Shown here: positions 26,254-34,916 of the stretch, in pieces
Numbering within the stretch: the first letter of the stretch is position 1
How the letters are laid out: each line of letters starts with the position of its first letter
Notes under the pieces: model-generated
Seen by the model: only the letters and a program-made list of their open reading frames with translations
What the model was told of the DNA's origin: nothing
Databases searched by the model: none
Origin: Corynebacterium gallinarum
GTDB taxonomy: Bacteria; Actinomycetota; Actinomycetes; Mycobacteriales; Mycobacteriaceae
Direction: 5' to 3'
Assembly (NCBI RefSeq): GCF_014837045.1
Contig: NZ_JACSPR010000013.1
Span: 1-64,000, forward strand
DNA length: 64,000 bases
Translations under genes and position numbers: made by a program

Positions 26254-28041
26254 ATGGCCTATACCCCCTCTACACGCCCCTACCGATTCGCCCTAGCTGG
26301 ACTGGGCTTGGCTACAGCTGTAGCACTCACCGCCTGCGGAAGCACCGCCGCCACCGATACGGCTGCAATCACCCCCGTAGCTGAAAACCAGGATCAACCC
26401 AATATCATGATGATCCTCCTTGATGACCTCGGCTACTCAGATCTGGGGGCCTACGGTGGAGAAGCGGAAACCCCCAACATCGACGCCTTGGCGCAGGAGG
26501 GGGTCCAGTTCACCAACTTCCACGCCACCCCACTATGTGCTCCCACCCGGGCAGCGCTCATGACCGGGCAGGACCCACACCGCGTTGGGTTGGGATCAAT
26601 GGAGGGGATGGCACCCCCCGGCGTGGATCAGGACACCCCGGGGTACAAGGGAAGCCTCGAAGGTGAATTCACCGGGATTGCAGAAGTGTTGTCCGATACT
26701 GGTTACGACACCTATCAGGTGGGCAAGTGGCACTTGGGGCGGGAAGAGGAACAGCGTCCCTCCGCGCTGGGATTCGACCAGAACTTCACCATGTATGATG
26801 CCGGTGCCTCCTATTACCCGGATGCCCTCCGCCTGTTCAACCGTCCTGTGGAACCGGTGAATACGGTTGTCTATGAGCGCAATGGCGAGACCCTCGATAC
26901 GCTGCCCGATGACTTCTTCGCCACCCGTAGTTACACCGACGAGGTCCTCCAGCAGGTTGACCAGAGCGTGAAAGCGGACCAGCCGTTCTTCACCTACCTC
27001 GGATACACCGCCCCACACGATCCTCTGCATGTGGAGAACAAGGAACTCATCGACAAGTACCTCGATGCCTACCTCGACGGATACAACTACGAGGAGCTCC
27101 GGACCCAGCGTATTGAGCGTATGGCAGAGATCGGTCTGATTGATGCTGATGTCGCCACCCGGTGGCCGGACCAGGTCCCCAGCTGGGATACCCTCACCGC
27201 GGAACAGCAAACCGACATGGCTTACCGCATGGCGGTCTACGCGGCTGTCCTCGAGGAAACCGACGATCAGATCGGACGTGTCATCGACCATCTGAAGGAC
27301 ACAGGCGAATACGACAACACACTCATCGCCGTGGTCAGTGACAATGGCGCCTCGGCCAGTACTCAATTGATGTATGAACCCCACGCATCAATTGACGGGT
27401 GGCACGACCAGGTTTACCCGTTGACCGGGGACGTCTCAACCTACGGAGAACAGGGTTCCTTCCCTTCCATGGGGTTGCCCAATGCCCAGGTATCCTCGGG
27501 GCCGTATTTCCAGGCCAAGAACACCCTCTTTGAAGGTGGCACACGTGTGCCCGCCATCATCAAGGCCCCGGGTGGGGCCGAGGAACGTCGTATCGTGAAC
27601 ACCTTCGCCCACATCACCGACCTTTATCCCACCTTCGCTGACTATGCCGGTGGCGACCTCAACGCGATCAACAACCTCCTGGGCGACTCTGTCCGACCGG
27701 TGTTGGAAGGCACCTCGGAGATCATCGGCGATGATGACTTTGGGACAGAACACTTCGGTCATCGGGCCTACCGTTCCGGAGACTGGAAACTCATCTTCAC
27801 CCCGATCCCCATGGGCGGGACGGGCGACTGGGCCCTTTACAACCTTGCCGATGATCCAGGAGAGACCACCGATGTCATCGCCGAACATCCAGAGATTGCT
27901 GAGGAGCTCGCTGCAAAGTGGGATGACTATGCCCGGGATAACGGCGTGGTACCCGTAGATTTCACTGCAGTCAATGAGGTTGCCCCTGCCGCTGCCGAAG
28001 GGTGGTTCGCCATCGACTGGGCCACCGGCCCTGCAAACTGA
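26254..28041 (+). CDS. Lipoprotein sulfatase (formylglycine type)
   Basis: A 595-residue arylsulfatase-type enzyme. The signal peptide ends in the lipobox LTAC with Cys28, so the protein should be lipid-anchored outside the membrane. Metal ligands Asp-Asp are in ILLDDLGYSDLG (57-58). The nucleophile Cys95 lies in CAPTR (95-99), the CxPxR sequence that formylglycine-generating enzyme converts to formylglycine. VGKWHLG and the C-terminal DWKLIFTP block are also sulfatase hallmarks. It is followed after 11 bases by its probable activating enzyme. Likely role: releasing sulfate from organic sulfate esters; substrate unknown. Confidence 0.93.
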   Translation: MAYTPSTRPYRFALAGLGLATAVALTACGSTAATDTAAITPVAENQDQPNIMMILLDDLGYSDLGAYGGEAETPNIDALAQEGVQFTNFHATPLCAPTRAALMTGQDPHRVGLGSMEGMAPPGVDQDTPGYKGSLEGEFTGIAEVLSDTGYDTYQVGKWHLGREEEQRPSALGFDQNFTMYDAGASYYPDALRLFNRPVEPVNTVVYERNGETLDTLPDDFFATRSYTDEVLQQVDQSVKADQPFFTYLGYTAPHDPLHVENKELIDKYLDAYLDGYNYEELRTQRIERMAEIGLIDADVATRWPDQVPSWDTLTAEQQTDMAYRMAVYAAVLEETDDQIGRVIDHLKDTGEYDNTLIAVVSDNGASASTQLMYEPHASIDGWHDQVYPLTGDVSTYGEQGSFPSMGLPNAQVSSGPYFQAKNTLFEGGTRVPAIIKAPGGAEERRIVNTFAHITDLYPTFADYAGGDLNAINNLLGDSVRPVLEGTSEIIGDDDFGTEHFGHRAYRSGDWKLIFTPIPMGGTGDWALYNLADDPGETTDVIAEHPEIAEELAAKWDDYARDNGVVPVDFTAVNEVAPAAAEGWFAIDWATGPAN

Positions 28042-28052
28042 GGATGATGCCC

Positions 28053-29006
28053 GTGAGTAACTGCTGTTCCCCGTCAGGCGCACAATGGCGTACCACCACC
28101 CGGGATTTATCAGATCCTGTCAATCCCACAACTCCATGCAACCCGGAACACTCCCGCGATGCTGTGACACTGCCGGGTGGAGCTTTCCGCATGGGCGATC
28201 ATCACGGGGAGGGGTACCCGGCGGACGGGGAGGGGCCAGTGCATGAGGTTCATCTCACCCCCTTCAGCATTAATGTCACCACGGTCACGAATGCCGAGTT
28301 CGGACGATTTATCGAGGCCACAGGATATACCACGACAGCGGAACGCTATGGTGTCTCGGCTGTATTTTACGCAGCGTTCCAGGGGCGTCGCGATGATGTT
28401 CTCCGCCAGGTTCCCGGCGTGCCCTGGTGGCTGGCGGTCAAAGGTGCGAACTGGCAGCACCCCAACGGCCCCGGGTCCACCCTGGACGGGCTTGAAGACC
28501 ACCCCGTCGTTCACGTTTCCTGGGATGATGCCGTTGCCTACTGCACCTGGGCTGGTGGTCGCCTGCCTACCGAAGCCGAGTGGGAATACGCTGCCCGGGG
28601 TGGGCTGCAGGGCGCACGATATGCCTGGGGTGATGAACTAGCCCTGGATGGAAGGTGGAACTGCAATATCTGGCAGGGAAGCTTTCCCATGGAGAACATT
28701 GCCGCGGATGGTCACCTCACCACTGCACCGGTGAAGACCTACACGCCCAATGGGTACGGTCTGTGGCAGATGGCAGGGAATGTATGGGAATGGTGCCAGG
28801 ACTGGTTTGATGCGGAGTACTACTCCCGTACTTCCTCCATCAACCCGCAGGGACCGGATACCGGTGCGCGCCGGGTGATGCGCGGCGGCTCATATCTCTG
28901 CCATGATTCCTACTGCAACAGATACCGGGTGGCAGCCCGCAATTCGAATACCCCGGATTCCACCTCGGGGAACACCGGTTTCCGGTGCGTTTTCGACAAT
29001 CCCTGA
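28053..29006 (+). CDS. Formylglycine-generating enzyme (sulfatase maturation factor)
   Basis: A 317-residue FGE/SUMF1-type oxidase that converts the sulfatase CxPxR cysteine into formylglycine using oxygen and copper. Conserved segments include RMGDHHGEGYPADGEGPVHE, LPTEAEWEYAARGG and NVWEWCQDWF. The two copper-binding catalytic cysteines are present as C283 and C288 in RGGSYLCHDSYCNRYRVAAR, which separates true FGE from non-enzymatic relatives. The GTG at 28053 is favoured because GAGGA lies 8 bases before it; ATGs at 28044 and 28047 sit too close to that site. It appears co-transcribed with the sulfatase, whose product carries the target motif. Confidence 0.93.
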   Translation: MSNCCSPSGAQWRTTTRDLSDPVNPTTPCNPEHSRDAVTLPGGAFRMGDHHGEGYPADGEGPVHEVHLTPFSINVTTVTNAEFGRFIEATGYTTTAERYGVSAVFYAAFQGRRDDVLRQVPGVPWWLAVKGANWQHPNGPGSTLDGLEDHPVVHVSWDDAVAYCTWAGGRLPTEAEWEYAARGGLQGARYAWGDELALDGRWNCNIWQGSFPMENIAADGHLTTAPVKTYTPNGYGLWQMAGNVWEWCQDWFDAEYYSRTSSINPQGPDTGARRVMRGGSYLCHDSYCNRYRVAARNSNTPDSTSGNTGFRCVFDNP

Positions 29007-29035
29007 GCGTCCCTGCCCTGCGAGGATGCACAAAG

Positions 29036-29070
29036 AAAAAGGCCAGAAAGTGAACTTCACTTTCTGGCCT
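29036..29070 (-). terminator. Terminator after tRNA-Pro (possibly bidirectional)
   Basis: A 14-bp inverted repeat (29040-29070, loop ACT) has five Ts on the reverse strand (As at 29036-29040). It ends the reverse tRNA-Pro transcript and could also stop forward transcription from the sulfatase operon. Confidence 0.85.
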
Positions 29071-29078
29071 GCTATTTG

Positions 29079-29152
29079 TCGGACTGACAGGATTTGAACC
29101 TGCGACCCCTACACCCCCAGTGTAGTGCGCTACCAAGCTGCGCCACAGTCCG
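29079..29152 (-). tRNA. tRNA-Pro (anticodon GGG)
   Basis: The reverse strand folds into a full cloverleaf. The acceptor is CGGACTG paired with CAGTCCG. The D-loop region is GTGGCGCAGCTTGGTAGCGC, the anticodon stem CTACA/TGTAG with loop CTGGGGG (anticodon GGG at 29116-29118) and the T-arm GCAGGTTCAAATCCTGT. A 5' C is typical of bacterial tRNA-Pro. CCA is not encoded. Confidence 0.96.
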
Positions 29153-29305
29153 CCGTTTCCACATGATACTGACACAATACAGGCTGGGAACCATCCTGTT
29201 TGCTCTGCGGCAACGTGATCAGGTTACACCAGTGTGATCATGAAATGAAAATCGGCAGGTGGAAGGGCTCATTGCACGGCCGGAAAGACCGACCCGCCCC
29301 ACGCC

Positions 29306-29698
29306 TTATTCGGCGACATCCCCGAGGGAGTAGACCCAGCGTCCGTCCATCTTGCGGAAGGTGGAGTCCTCCTCCTGTACGCCGTCGGCAAGCCCGCGGT
29401 AGAAGGCCTGGAATTTCACGCGTCCGGTGGCATCGAAGGGGCCACCGCCCTCGGTCTCGAGGATCTCCAGGCGGTAGAACTCTAACCGGTCGTCGAGGGT
29501 CAGTTCCGCAGGGCGGGTGGCCGGGTCCCAGGTGTCCAGCAGGTAGTCGGTCTCACCGGCGGCGAAGGCGGTGAACCGGGAGCGCATGAGGGCCTCGGCG
29601 GTGGGGGCGTGGTGGTTGCCGGCGTGGTAGCGGTGGCAGCACTGTCCGTAGGTGAGGCCGGTGCCGCAGGGACAGCGCAGGTCGTAGTCGTAGGGCAT
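29306..29698 (-). CDS. YchJ/UPF0225-family SEC-C motif protein
   Basis: A 130-residue protein that starts with a zinc-binding SEC-C motif: CPCGTGLTYGQCCHRYHAG, with the CxCxnCC pattern. The following NTF2-like domain (ALMRSRFTAFAAGETDYLLD) is typical of UPF0225/YchJ. The family's exact function is unknown; a protein-protein interaction role is usual for SEC-C. AGGAG lies 13-17 bases before the ATG at 29698, which gives the expected short N-terminus. It follows the hydrolase-OsmC gene by 25 bases and is probably in the same unit. Confidence 0.88.
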   Translation of the reverse strand: MPYDYDLRCPCGTGLTYGQCCHRYHAGNHHAPTAEALMRSRFTAFAAGETDYLLDTWDPATRPAELTLDDRLEFYRLEILETEGGGPFDATGRVKFQAFYRGLADGVQEEDSTFRKMDGRWVYSLGDVAE

Positions 29699-29723
29699 GG
29701 TGTGTTCTTCTACTCCTTGTTGA

Positions 29724-30911
29724 CTAATCTTCGTCGTCGATGATGACCCCGTGGCTGAGCATCTGTTCAACCTCGGAGGTGCCGGCAGCGGCCAGGAGCT
29801 CCCGGCGCTGGTCTGGGCTCAGGGCACCGACCAGGGCGATGCTGCGGCGCAGGGTGGTCGGGGCACCATTGCCGGAGACGACGCGGGAGATGGTGACCTG
29901 GACGTCGTCAAGCTCGGTGATGCGCGCCTCGCGCGCGGCGTGGCGGATCTGCTGGGACGTCGCGGCAGCGAGCGCGGCGACCAGCAGGGAGACGGGCGTG
30001 TAGCCGAGGTCGCGCCCACCGGCCTGCTTCTCCCGGTCGGTGATGAAGCTGTGGCGCCCGGTACGGACCTCGTCGGCGTAGCGGGTGGTCCCGATTGAGG
30101 TGGCGGTGGCCACGTCCGCGGGCAGGGGGCCGCGGTCGGCGATCTCATTCTCCGGCACGAGGAACGGATCGATCCAGTTGCGGATGATCCGTGCTGCCCG
30201 CTGGGCGGTCCCGTCGCGGGTGAGCAGGTGATCGGCCTTGTCCAGGGACACCAGCGACTTCGGGTAGCGGGTGACCTGGAAGATCTTCTGGGCGTTGTCC
30301 ACGCCGACGGTCTGGTCGATCGGGGAGTGCACCAGCAGCAGTGGTGCGCGCAGTCGACGCAGGTGGTCGACCGGGTTGGTGTCAGCCAGATCCTCGAGGA
30401 ACTCACGGGAAATGGTCACCTCGCGCCCACCCAGGGTCAGGGCCACCGCGCCCTGCTCATCCACGTCACCGATGCGGTCGGCGAAGTGCAGGACCGCATG
30501 CGCCGGGTCGAAGGGCGCACCGATGGTGGCCACACCACGCAGGGAACTGATCGAGGACGCCGCATTGAGCGCCGCCGCACCACCCAGGGAATGCCCGATG
30601 AGCAGCTGCGGTGCCGAGTAGTTGTCCTCCAGCCAGGTGGCCGCGGCGATGATGTCACGGACATTGGAGCTGAAGGTCGTCTCCGAGAAATCACCCTCCG
30701 ACTGGCCGAGGCCGGGGAAATCAAAACGCAGACACGCGATACCGGATTCCGCCAGCGCCTTGCTCACCCGCGCCGCACCCGGCGTGAACCTGGATCCGGT
30801 GAAACAATGGGCGAACATCGCATACGCAACCGGTGTGGTCGCGGGTAGATCCAGGGTGGCCGCCATCATCAGACCCTCTGATGACGGAACCTTCACACTC
30901 ACCGAATGCAC
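29724..30911 (-). CDS. Alpha/beta hydrolase fused to a cysteine-less OsmC-like domain
   Basis: A 395-residue two-domain protein. Residues 1 to about 250 are an alpha/beta hydrolase: nucleophile elbow GHSLGG, acid region LLLVHSPIDQTVGVDNAQ and the His in KADHLLTR. From about 280 to the end is an OsmC-type domain (HSFITDREKQAGGRDLGYTP). In related fusions this domain carries one Cys in a GACTSMTLR-like motif and a second in CPVH. Here the equivalents read LAAATSQQIR and AAGTSEVEQM, so both redox cysteines are missing. The GTG at 30911 has GGAAGG 8 bases upstream; an in-frame GTG at 30920 is possible. Confidence 0.87.
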   Translation of the reverse strand: MHSVSVKVPSSEGLMMAATLDLPATTPVAYAMFAHCFTGSRFTPGAARVSKALAESGIACLRFDFPGLGQSEGDFSETTFSSNVRDIIAAATWLEDNYSAPQLLIGHSLGGAAALNAASSISSLRGVATIGAPFDPAHAVLHFADRIGDVDEQGAVALTLGGREVTISREFLEDLADTNPVDHLRRLRAPLLLVHSPIDQTVGVDNAQKIFQVTRYPKSLVSLDKADHLLTRDGTAQRAARIIRNWIDPFLVPENEIADRGPLPADVATATSIGTTRYADEVRTGRHSFITDREKQAGGRDLGYTPVSLLVAALAAATSQQIRHAAREARITELDDVQVTISRVVSGNGAPTTLRRSIALVGALSPDQRRELLAAAGTSEVEQMLSHGVIIDDED

Positions 30912-31121
30912 GGCATGCACCTTCCAATGGTTATTTGAGACCAGACGTCTCCACCCTAGGTGGATCCTTCCTGCAGGTCACGGCACAAACGGTGTCTTAT
31001 TGGACAAGATTGCACTGTCAAGCAACCCAGGTCACTAAAACGGGAGTCGGCCACCCGGAAACCATGTGGTGTGGGTTAAAGTCGGATGGATGTACTCATC
31101 GAGCTCACTGGAGGTTTGAGC

Positions 31122-33413
31122 GTGGCTGGTTTCGACTGGTTCTGGAAGGCACTCGGCGGCAAACAGGGTCGCAATCAGAAACGCAGCCTGGCGATCGTCG
31201 ACCAGGCCGAGGTGCACACCCGCGACCTGGAGGCGCTTGACGACGCCCACCTCGCCGCCCGTGCCCGGACGTTGGTCGGGGATGGCACGCCCCAGGACCC
31301 GGCCGAACTGCTGGCGGTCCTCGGCATCGCCGCGCACCGCACCCTCGGCATGCGTCCCTTCCCGGTGCAATCCCAGGCGGTGCTGCGTCTCATCGAGGGC
31401 GATGTGGTGCACATGGCCACCGGCGAGGGCAAGACCCTGGTCGGGGCCATGGCCGCCACCGGACTGGGGCTGCAGGGCAAGACCGTCCACTCCATCACCA
31501 TCAACGACTACCTCGCGGTGCGCGACGCCGAATGGATGCGCCCCCTGGTCGAATTCTTCGGCCTGAGCGTCGGCGCCATCTCCGAGACCATGACACCGGA
31601 GCAGCGCCGCGAGGCCTACCGCTGCGATGTGGTCTACGGGTCCGTCAGCGAGATCGGCTTCGACGTCCTGCGCGACCAGCTGACAACACGCCGGTCCGAT
31701 GCCGTCCAGCGCCGCGCCGATGTCGCCATCATCGACGAGGCGGACTCCGTGCTTGTCGACGAAGCCCTCGTCCCCCTCGTCCTCGCCGGCAACCAACCCG
31801 GCCACGCCCCCCGCGGCAAGATCACCGAGGTGGTGCGCCGCCTGAAGGAAAACGACCACTACACCGTCTCCGAGGACCGCCGCAACGTCTTCCTCACCGA
31901 CAAAGGCGCCACCGCCCTCGAACAGGCCCTCGGCATCACCAGCCTCTACGACGACGACCATGTGGGCACCACCCTCGTCCAGGTCAACCTCGCCCTGCAC
32001 GCCCAGGCACTGCTCATCCGCGACATCCACTACATCGTCCGCGACGGCAAGGTCCAACTCATCGACGCCTCCCGCGGACGCGTCGCCGACCTCCAGCGCT
32101 GGCCCGACGGCCTCCAGGCCGCCGTCGAAGCCAAGGAGGGCCTCGCCGTCACCGAGGGCGGCCGCATCCTCGACACCATCACCCTCCAGGCACTGGTGGG
32201 CAGATACCCCATGGTCTGCGGCATGACCGGCACCGCCGTCGAAGCCACCGACCAGCTGCGCACCTTCTACGACCTGCACGTCTCCGTCATCGAACGCAAC
32301 AACCCCCTCAAGCGTTTCGACGAAGCTGACCGCATCTACGCCACCATGGCAGAGAAGAACCGCGCCATCGTCGAGGAGATCGCCCACCTGCACCACACCG
32401 GCCAACCCGTCCTCGTGGGCACCCACGACGTCGCCGAATCCGAGGAACTCGCCGACGCCCTCCGCGACCTCGACATCAACGTCAGCGTCCTCAACGCCAA
32501 GAACGACGCTGAGGAAGCCCGGATCATTGCCGAGGCCGGCGACATAGGACGCGTCACCGTCTCCACCCAGATGGCCGGCCGCGGCACCGACATCCGCCTC
32601 GGCGGACCCGATGAATCGAACTACGACCAGGTTGTCGAACTCGGCGGCCTCGCCGTCATCGGCACCGCACGCCACCGCACCTCCCGCCTGGACAACCAGC
32701 TGCGCGGACGTGCCGGGCGCCAGGGCGATCCGGGCCTCAGCCTGTTCTTCGTCTCCCTCCAGGATGATGTGGTGGTTACCGGCGGGGCAGGGGAGAGCGT
32801 CACCGCCCAACCCGATGCCACCGGCTTGATCGACTCCAACCGCGTCCGCGACTGGGTGGCCCACTGCCAACGCGTCACCGAGGGCCAACTGCTGGAGATC
32901 CACTCCCAGACCTGGAAATACAACAAGCTGCTCGCCGATCAGCGCGTCATCATCGACGAGCGTCGTGCACGCCTTCTGGACACCGATCTGGCGTGGCAGG
33001 AACTGTCCGAGCGCGCCCCCGAGCGCGCCGGGGAGCTCGCGGCGGTGGACCGGGAGGTGCTCGAGCAGGCCGCCCGCGAGATCATGCTCTACCACCTGGA
33101 TCTCAACTGGTCCGAGCATCTGGCACTCATGGACGATGTCCGCGAATCCATCCACCTGCGTGCCATTGCCCGTGAGACCCCGCTGGATGAATACCACCGC
33201 ATCGCCGTGCGGGAGTTCAAGACACTGGCGCAGCAGGCGGTCGATGATGCGGTGGAGACCTTCCGTTCCGTGGTCATCGATGACCGGGGTGCACACCTGG
33301 ATGATGCGGGCCTGGCCCGTCCGTCCGCGACGTGGACCTACATGGTCTCCGACAACCCGCTGGCGGGCTCCGGCAACTCGGTTATCAGTGGAATCGGAAA
33401 TATCTTTCGCTGA
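31122..33413 (+). CDS. secA2: Accessory preprotein translocase ATPase SecA2
   Basis: A 763-residue SecA paralogue that drives export of a subset of proteins in Actinobacteria. Walker A is MATGEGKT, Walker B IIDEAD, the DEAD-motor motif III region GMTGTA, and motif VI is QLRGRAGRQGDPG. It is shorter than housekeeping SecA (about 850 residues or more) and lacks the C-terminal zinc-binding SecB tail, which is typical of SecA2. GGAGG at 31110-31114 sets the GTG at 31122 as start rather than the ATG at 31086. It lies upstream of odhI, as in C. glutamicum. Confidence 0.93.
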   Translation: MAGFDWFWKALGGKQGRNQKRSLAIVDQAEVHTRDLEALDDAHLAARARTLVGDGTPQDPAELLAVLGIAAHRTLGMRPFPVQSQAVLRLIEGDVVHMATGEGKTLVGAMAATGLGLQGKTVHSITINDYLAVRDAEWMRPLVEFFGLSVGAISETMTPEQRREAYRCDVVYGSVSEIGFDVLRDQLTTRRSDAVQRRADVAIIDEADSVLVDEALVPLVLAGNQPGHAPRGKITEVVRRLKENDHYTVSEDRRNVFLTDKGATALEQALGITSLYDDDHVGTTLVQVNLALHAQALLIRDIHYIVRDGKVQLIDASRGRVADLQRWPDGLQAAVEAKEGLAVTEGGRILDTITLQALVGRYPMVCGMTGTAVEATDQLRTFYDLHVSVIERNNPLKRFDEADRIYATMAEKNRAIVEEIAHLHHTGQPVLVGTHDVAESEELADALRDLDINVSVLNAKNDAEEARIIAEAGDIGRVTVSTQMAGRGTDIRLGGPDESNYDQVVELGGLAVIGTARHRTSRLDNQLRGRAGRQGDPGLSLFFVSLQDDVVVTGGAGESVTAQPDATGLIDSNRVRDWVAHCQRVTEGQLLEIHSQTWKYNKLLADQRVIIDERRARLLDTDLAWQELSERAPERAGELAAVDREVLEQAAREIMLYHLDLNWSEHLALMDDVRESIHLRAIARETPLDEYHRIAVREFKTLAQQAVDDAVETFRSVVIDDRGAHLDDAGLARPSATWTYMVSDNPLAGSGNSVISGIGNIFR

Positions 33414-33505
33414 TTCGGTTTTCATTTCAGCAGGTCACACCAAACTTTCAGAAAACCGGAAACCGCTGATGAGGGTTCTTGCGCCCGTCGTCCACGCGCA
33501 CGGGC

Positions 33506-33511
33506 TATGAT
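33506..33511 (+). promoter_or_regulatory. odhI -10 element (TATGAT)
   Basis: TATGAT lies 39 bases before the ATG at 33551 and is followed by a clear GGAGG ribosome site at about 33540. Unlike many genes here, odhI therefore has a conventional leader. Confidence 0.5.
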
Positions 33512-33550
33512 GAATTACGTTAAGAACAATGTCGACACGGAGGAATTTCA

Positions 33551-33979
33551 ATGAGCGACAACACTGGCACACCGGAGCCACAGGTCGAGACCACCTCGGT
33601 TTTCCGCGCCGATCTGCTGAAGGAAATGTCGGGTGCCACCAGCGCTCCCGCCGCAACTGGCGCTGACAATCTCCCCGCGGGTTCCGCACTTCTCGTGGTG
33701 AAGCGTGGCCCCAACGCCGGCGCTCGTTTCCTGCTGGATCAGCCCACCACCACCGCTGGTCGCCACCCGGAAAGTGACATCTTCCTGGATGATGTCACGG
33801 TCTCCCGTCGGCACGCGGAGTTCCGCATCAACGAGGGCGAGTTCGAGGTCGTCGACGTCGGTTCCCTCAACGGCACCTACGTCAACCGCGAACCACGCAA
33901 CTCGCAGGTGCTCCAGACCGGTGATGAGATCCAGATCGGCAAGTTCCGTCTGGTCTTCCTCGCCGGCCCGGCAGCGTAG
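33551..33979 (+). CDS. odhI: OdhI, FHA-domain inhibitor of 2-oxoglutarate dehydrogenase
   Basis: A 142-residue phosphoprotein. The N-terminal ETTSVFRADLL (13 on) contains Thr14 and Thr15, phosphorylated by PknG and other kinases in C. glutamicum. The FHA domain (about 50-138) has GRHPESDIFLDDVTVSRRHA and NGTYVNREP, the phosphothreonine-binding loops. Unphosphorylated OdhI binds OdhA and inhibits 2-oxoglutarate dehydrogenase, redirecting carbon to glutamate; phosphorylation relieves this. The mycobacterial orthologue is GarA. A terminator follows the gene. Confidence 0.97.
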   Translation: MSDNTGTPEPQVETTSVFRADLLKEMSGATSAPAATGADNLPAGSALLVVKRGPNAGARFLLDQPTTTAGRHPESDIFLDDVTVSRRHAEFRINEGEFEVVDVGSLNGTYVNREPRNSQVLQTGDEIQIGKFRLVFLAGPAA

Positions 33980-34010
33980 GGGAGCTACGCACACACGGTT
34001 CAACTCATAG

Positions 34011-34043
34011 CGGTTGCAGGATCACCCATCTTGCAACCGTTTT
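34011..34043 (+). terminator. Terminator after odhI
   Basis: An 8-bp inverted repeat, CGGTTGCA (34011-34018) with TGCAACCG (34032-34039), is followed by TTTT. Confidence 0.85.
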
Positions 34044-34141
34044 GTGTATACCCTGTCGCATTCATGCAGGGTGCCAACCCGTAACATGTATCCCCGTGTC
34101 CCCCGTCCACCCCTCTAGTACCAGCAGGTAACAGCACCATC

Positions 34142-34915
34142 GTGAGCGCACTTCGTAGAACAGCAGCCGACGTGAACAGCGGGGTACCCGCGTCCGAGTC
34201 GCCGGGGTCGTCCCGGGTAGCCAAGAAGAACAAGACCATGTCCATCGGTGTGGTTCTTGAACGCCTGCATGCGGAATTCCCCGATGTCACCGTCTCCAAG
34301 ATCAGGTTCCTGGAATCCGAGGGTCTGATCACCCCGGAGCGCACCGCCTCCGGTTACCGCCGGTTCACCGAATCCGATGTGGAGCGGCTGCGGTATATCC
34401 TGGTCACCCAGCGCGACAACTACCTCCCGCTGAAGGTCATCCGCGAACAGCTCGAGGCCATGGACAACGGCTCAGTCACCGCCATCCTCGGTGCCGGTGC
34501 CTCCGAACCCCTGGTCAGCCCAGAGAAGTTCCGCGCCCCGGCACTGACCAGGCTCACCGACAGCGATGTCGCTGAGAAGGCCGGTGTCACCGTGGAGACC
34601 ATCGCTGAGCTGGTATCCGCCAAGCTGATCAAACCGGACGCCGCCGGCTTCTTCACCCATGATGATGTTCTCATCGCCAACACCGCCGCCGCCCTGCGGG
34701 AGATGGGTTTCGACCTACACCAGCTACGCTCCCTCGGCAACACCGCCACCCGTCAGGCCGACCTGATCACCCAGGTCGCCGACCCGGTCGCCCGCGGTAA
34801 GAGCGATGTGGCCCGCCAGCGCGCGGAGGAATTGGCGCAGCAGATGTGTTCCCTCGTGGTTTCCCTGCATGCCTCACTGGTGAAAAACGCAACCCGCGAA
34901 CAGCTGGGGTACTGA
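34142..34915 (+). CDS. ftsR: FtsR, MerR-family regulator of ftsZ
   Basis: A 257-residue MerR-type regulator. Residues 1-35 are a flexible N-terminus. The winged helix DNA-binding domain follows (MSIGVVLERLHAEFPDVTVSKIRFLE; RTASGYRRFTESDVERLRYI). A C-terminal effector/dimerisation part is alpha-helical. The position between odhI and the DUF151 nuclease matches C. glutamicum FtsR, which activates ftsZ, and Rv1828-type neighbours. The GTG start has no strong ribosome site, so the exact start is moderately certain. Confidence 0.88.
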   Translation: MSALRRTAADVNSGVPASESPGSSRVAKKNKTMSIGVVLERLHAEFPDVTVSKIRFLESEGLITPERTASGYRRFTESDVERLRYILVTQRDNYLPLKVIREQLEAMDNGSVTAILGAGASEPLVSPEKFRAPALTRLTDSDVAEKAGVTVETIAELVSAKLIKPDAAGFFTHDDVLIANTAAALREMGFDLHQLRSLGNTATRQADLITQVADPVARGKSDVARQRAEELAQQMCSLVVSLHASLVKNATREQLGY

Positions 34916-34916
34916 T

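Noticed and set aside
31035..33425. Reverse-strand open frame of 796 codons opposite secA2
   Set aside because: It is antisense to a clear SecA2 gene; long antisense frames are common in GC-rich codon use. No motif or ribosome site supports it.
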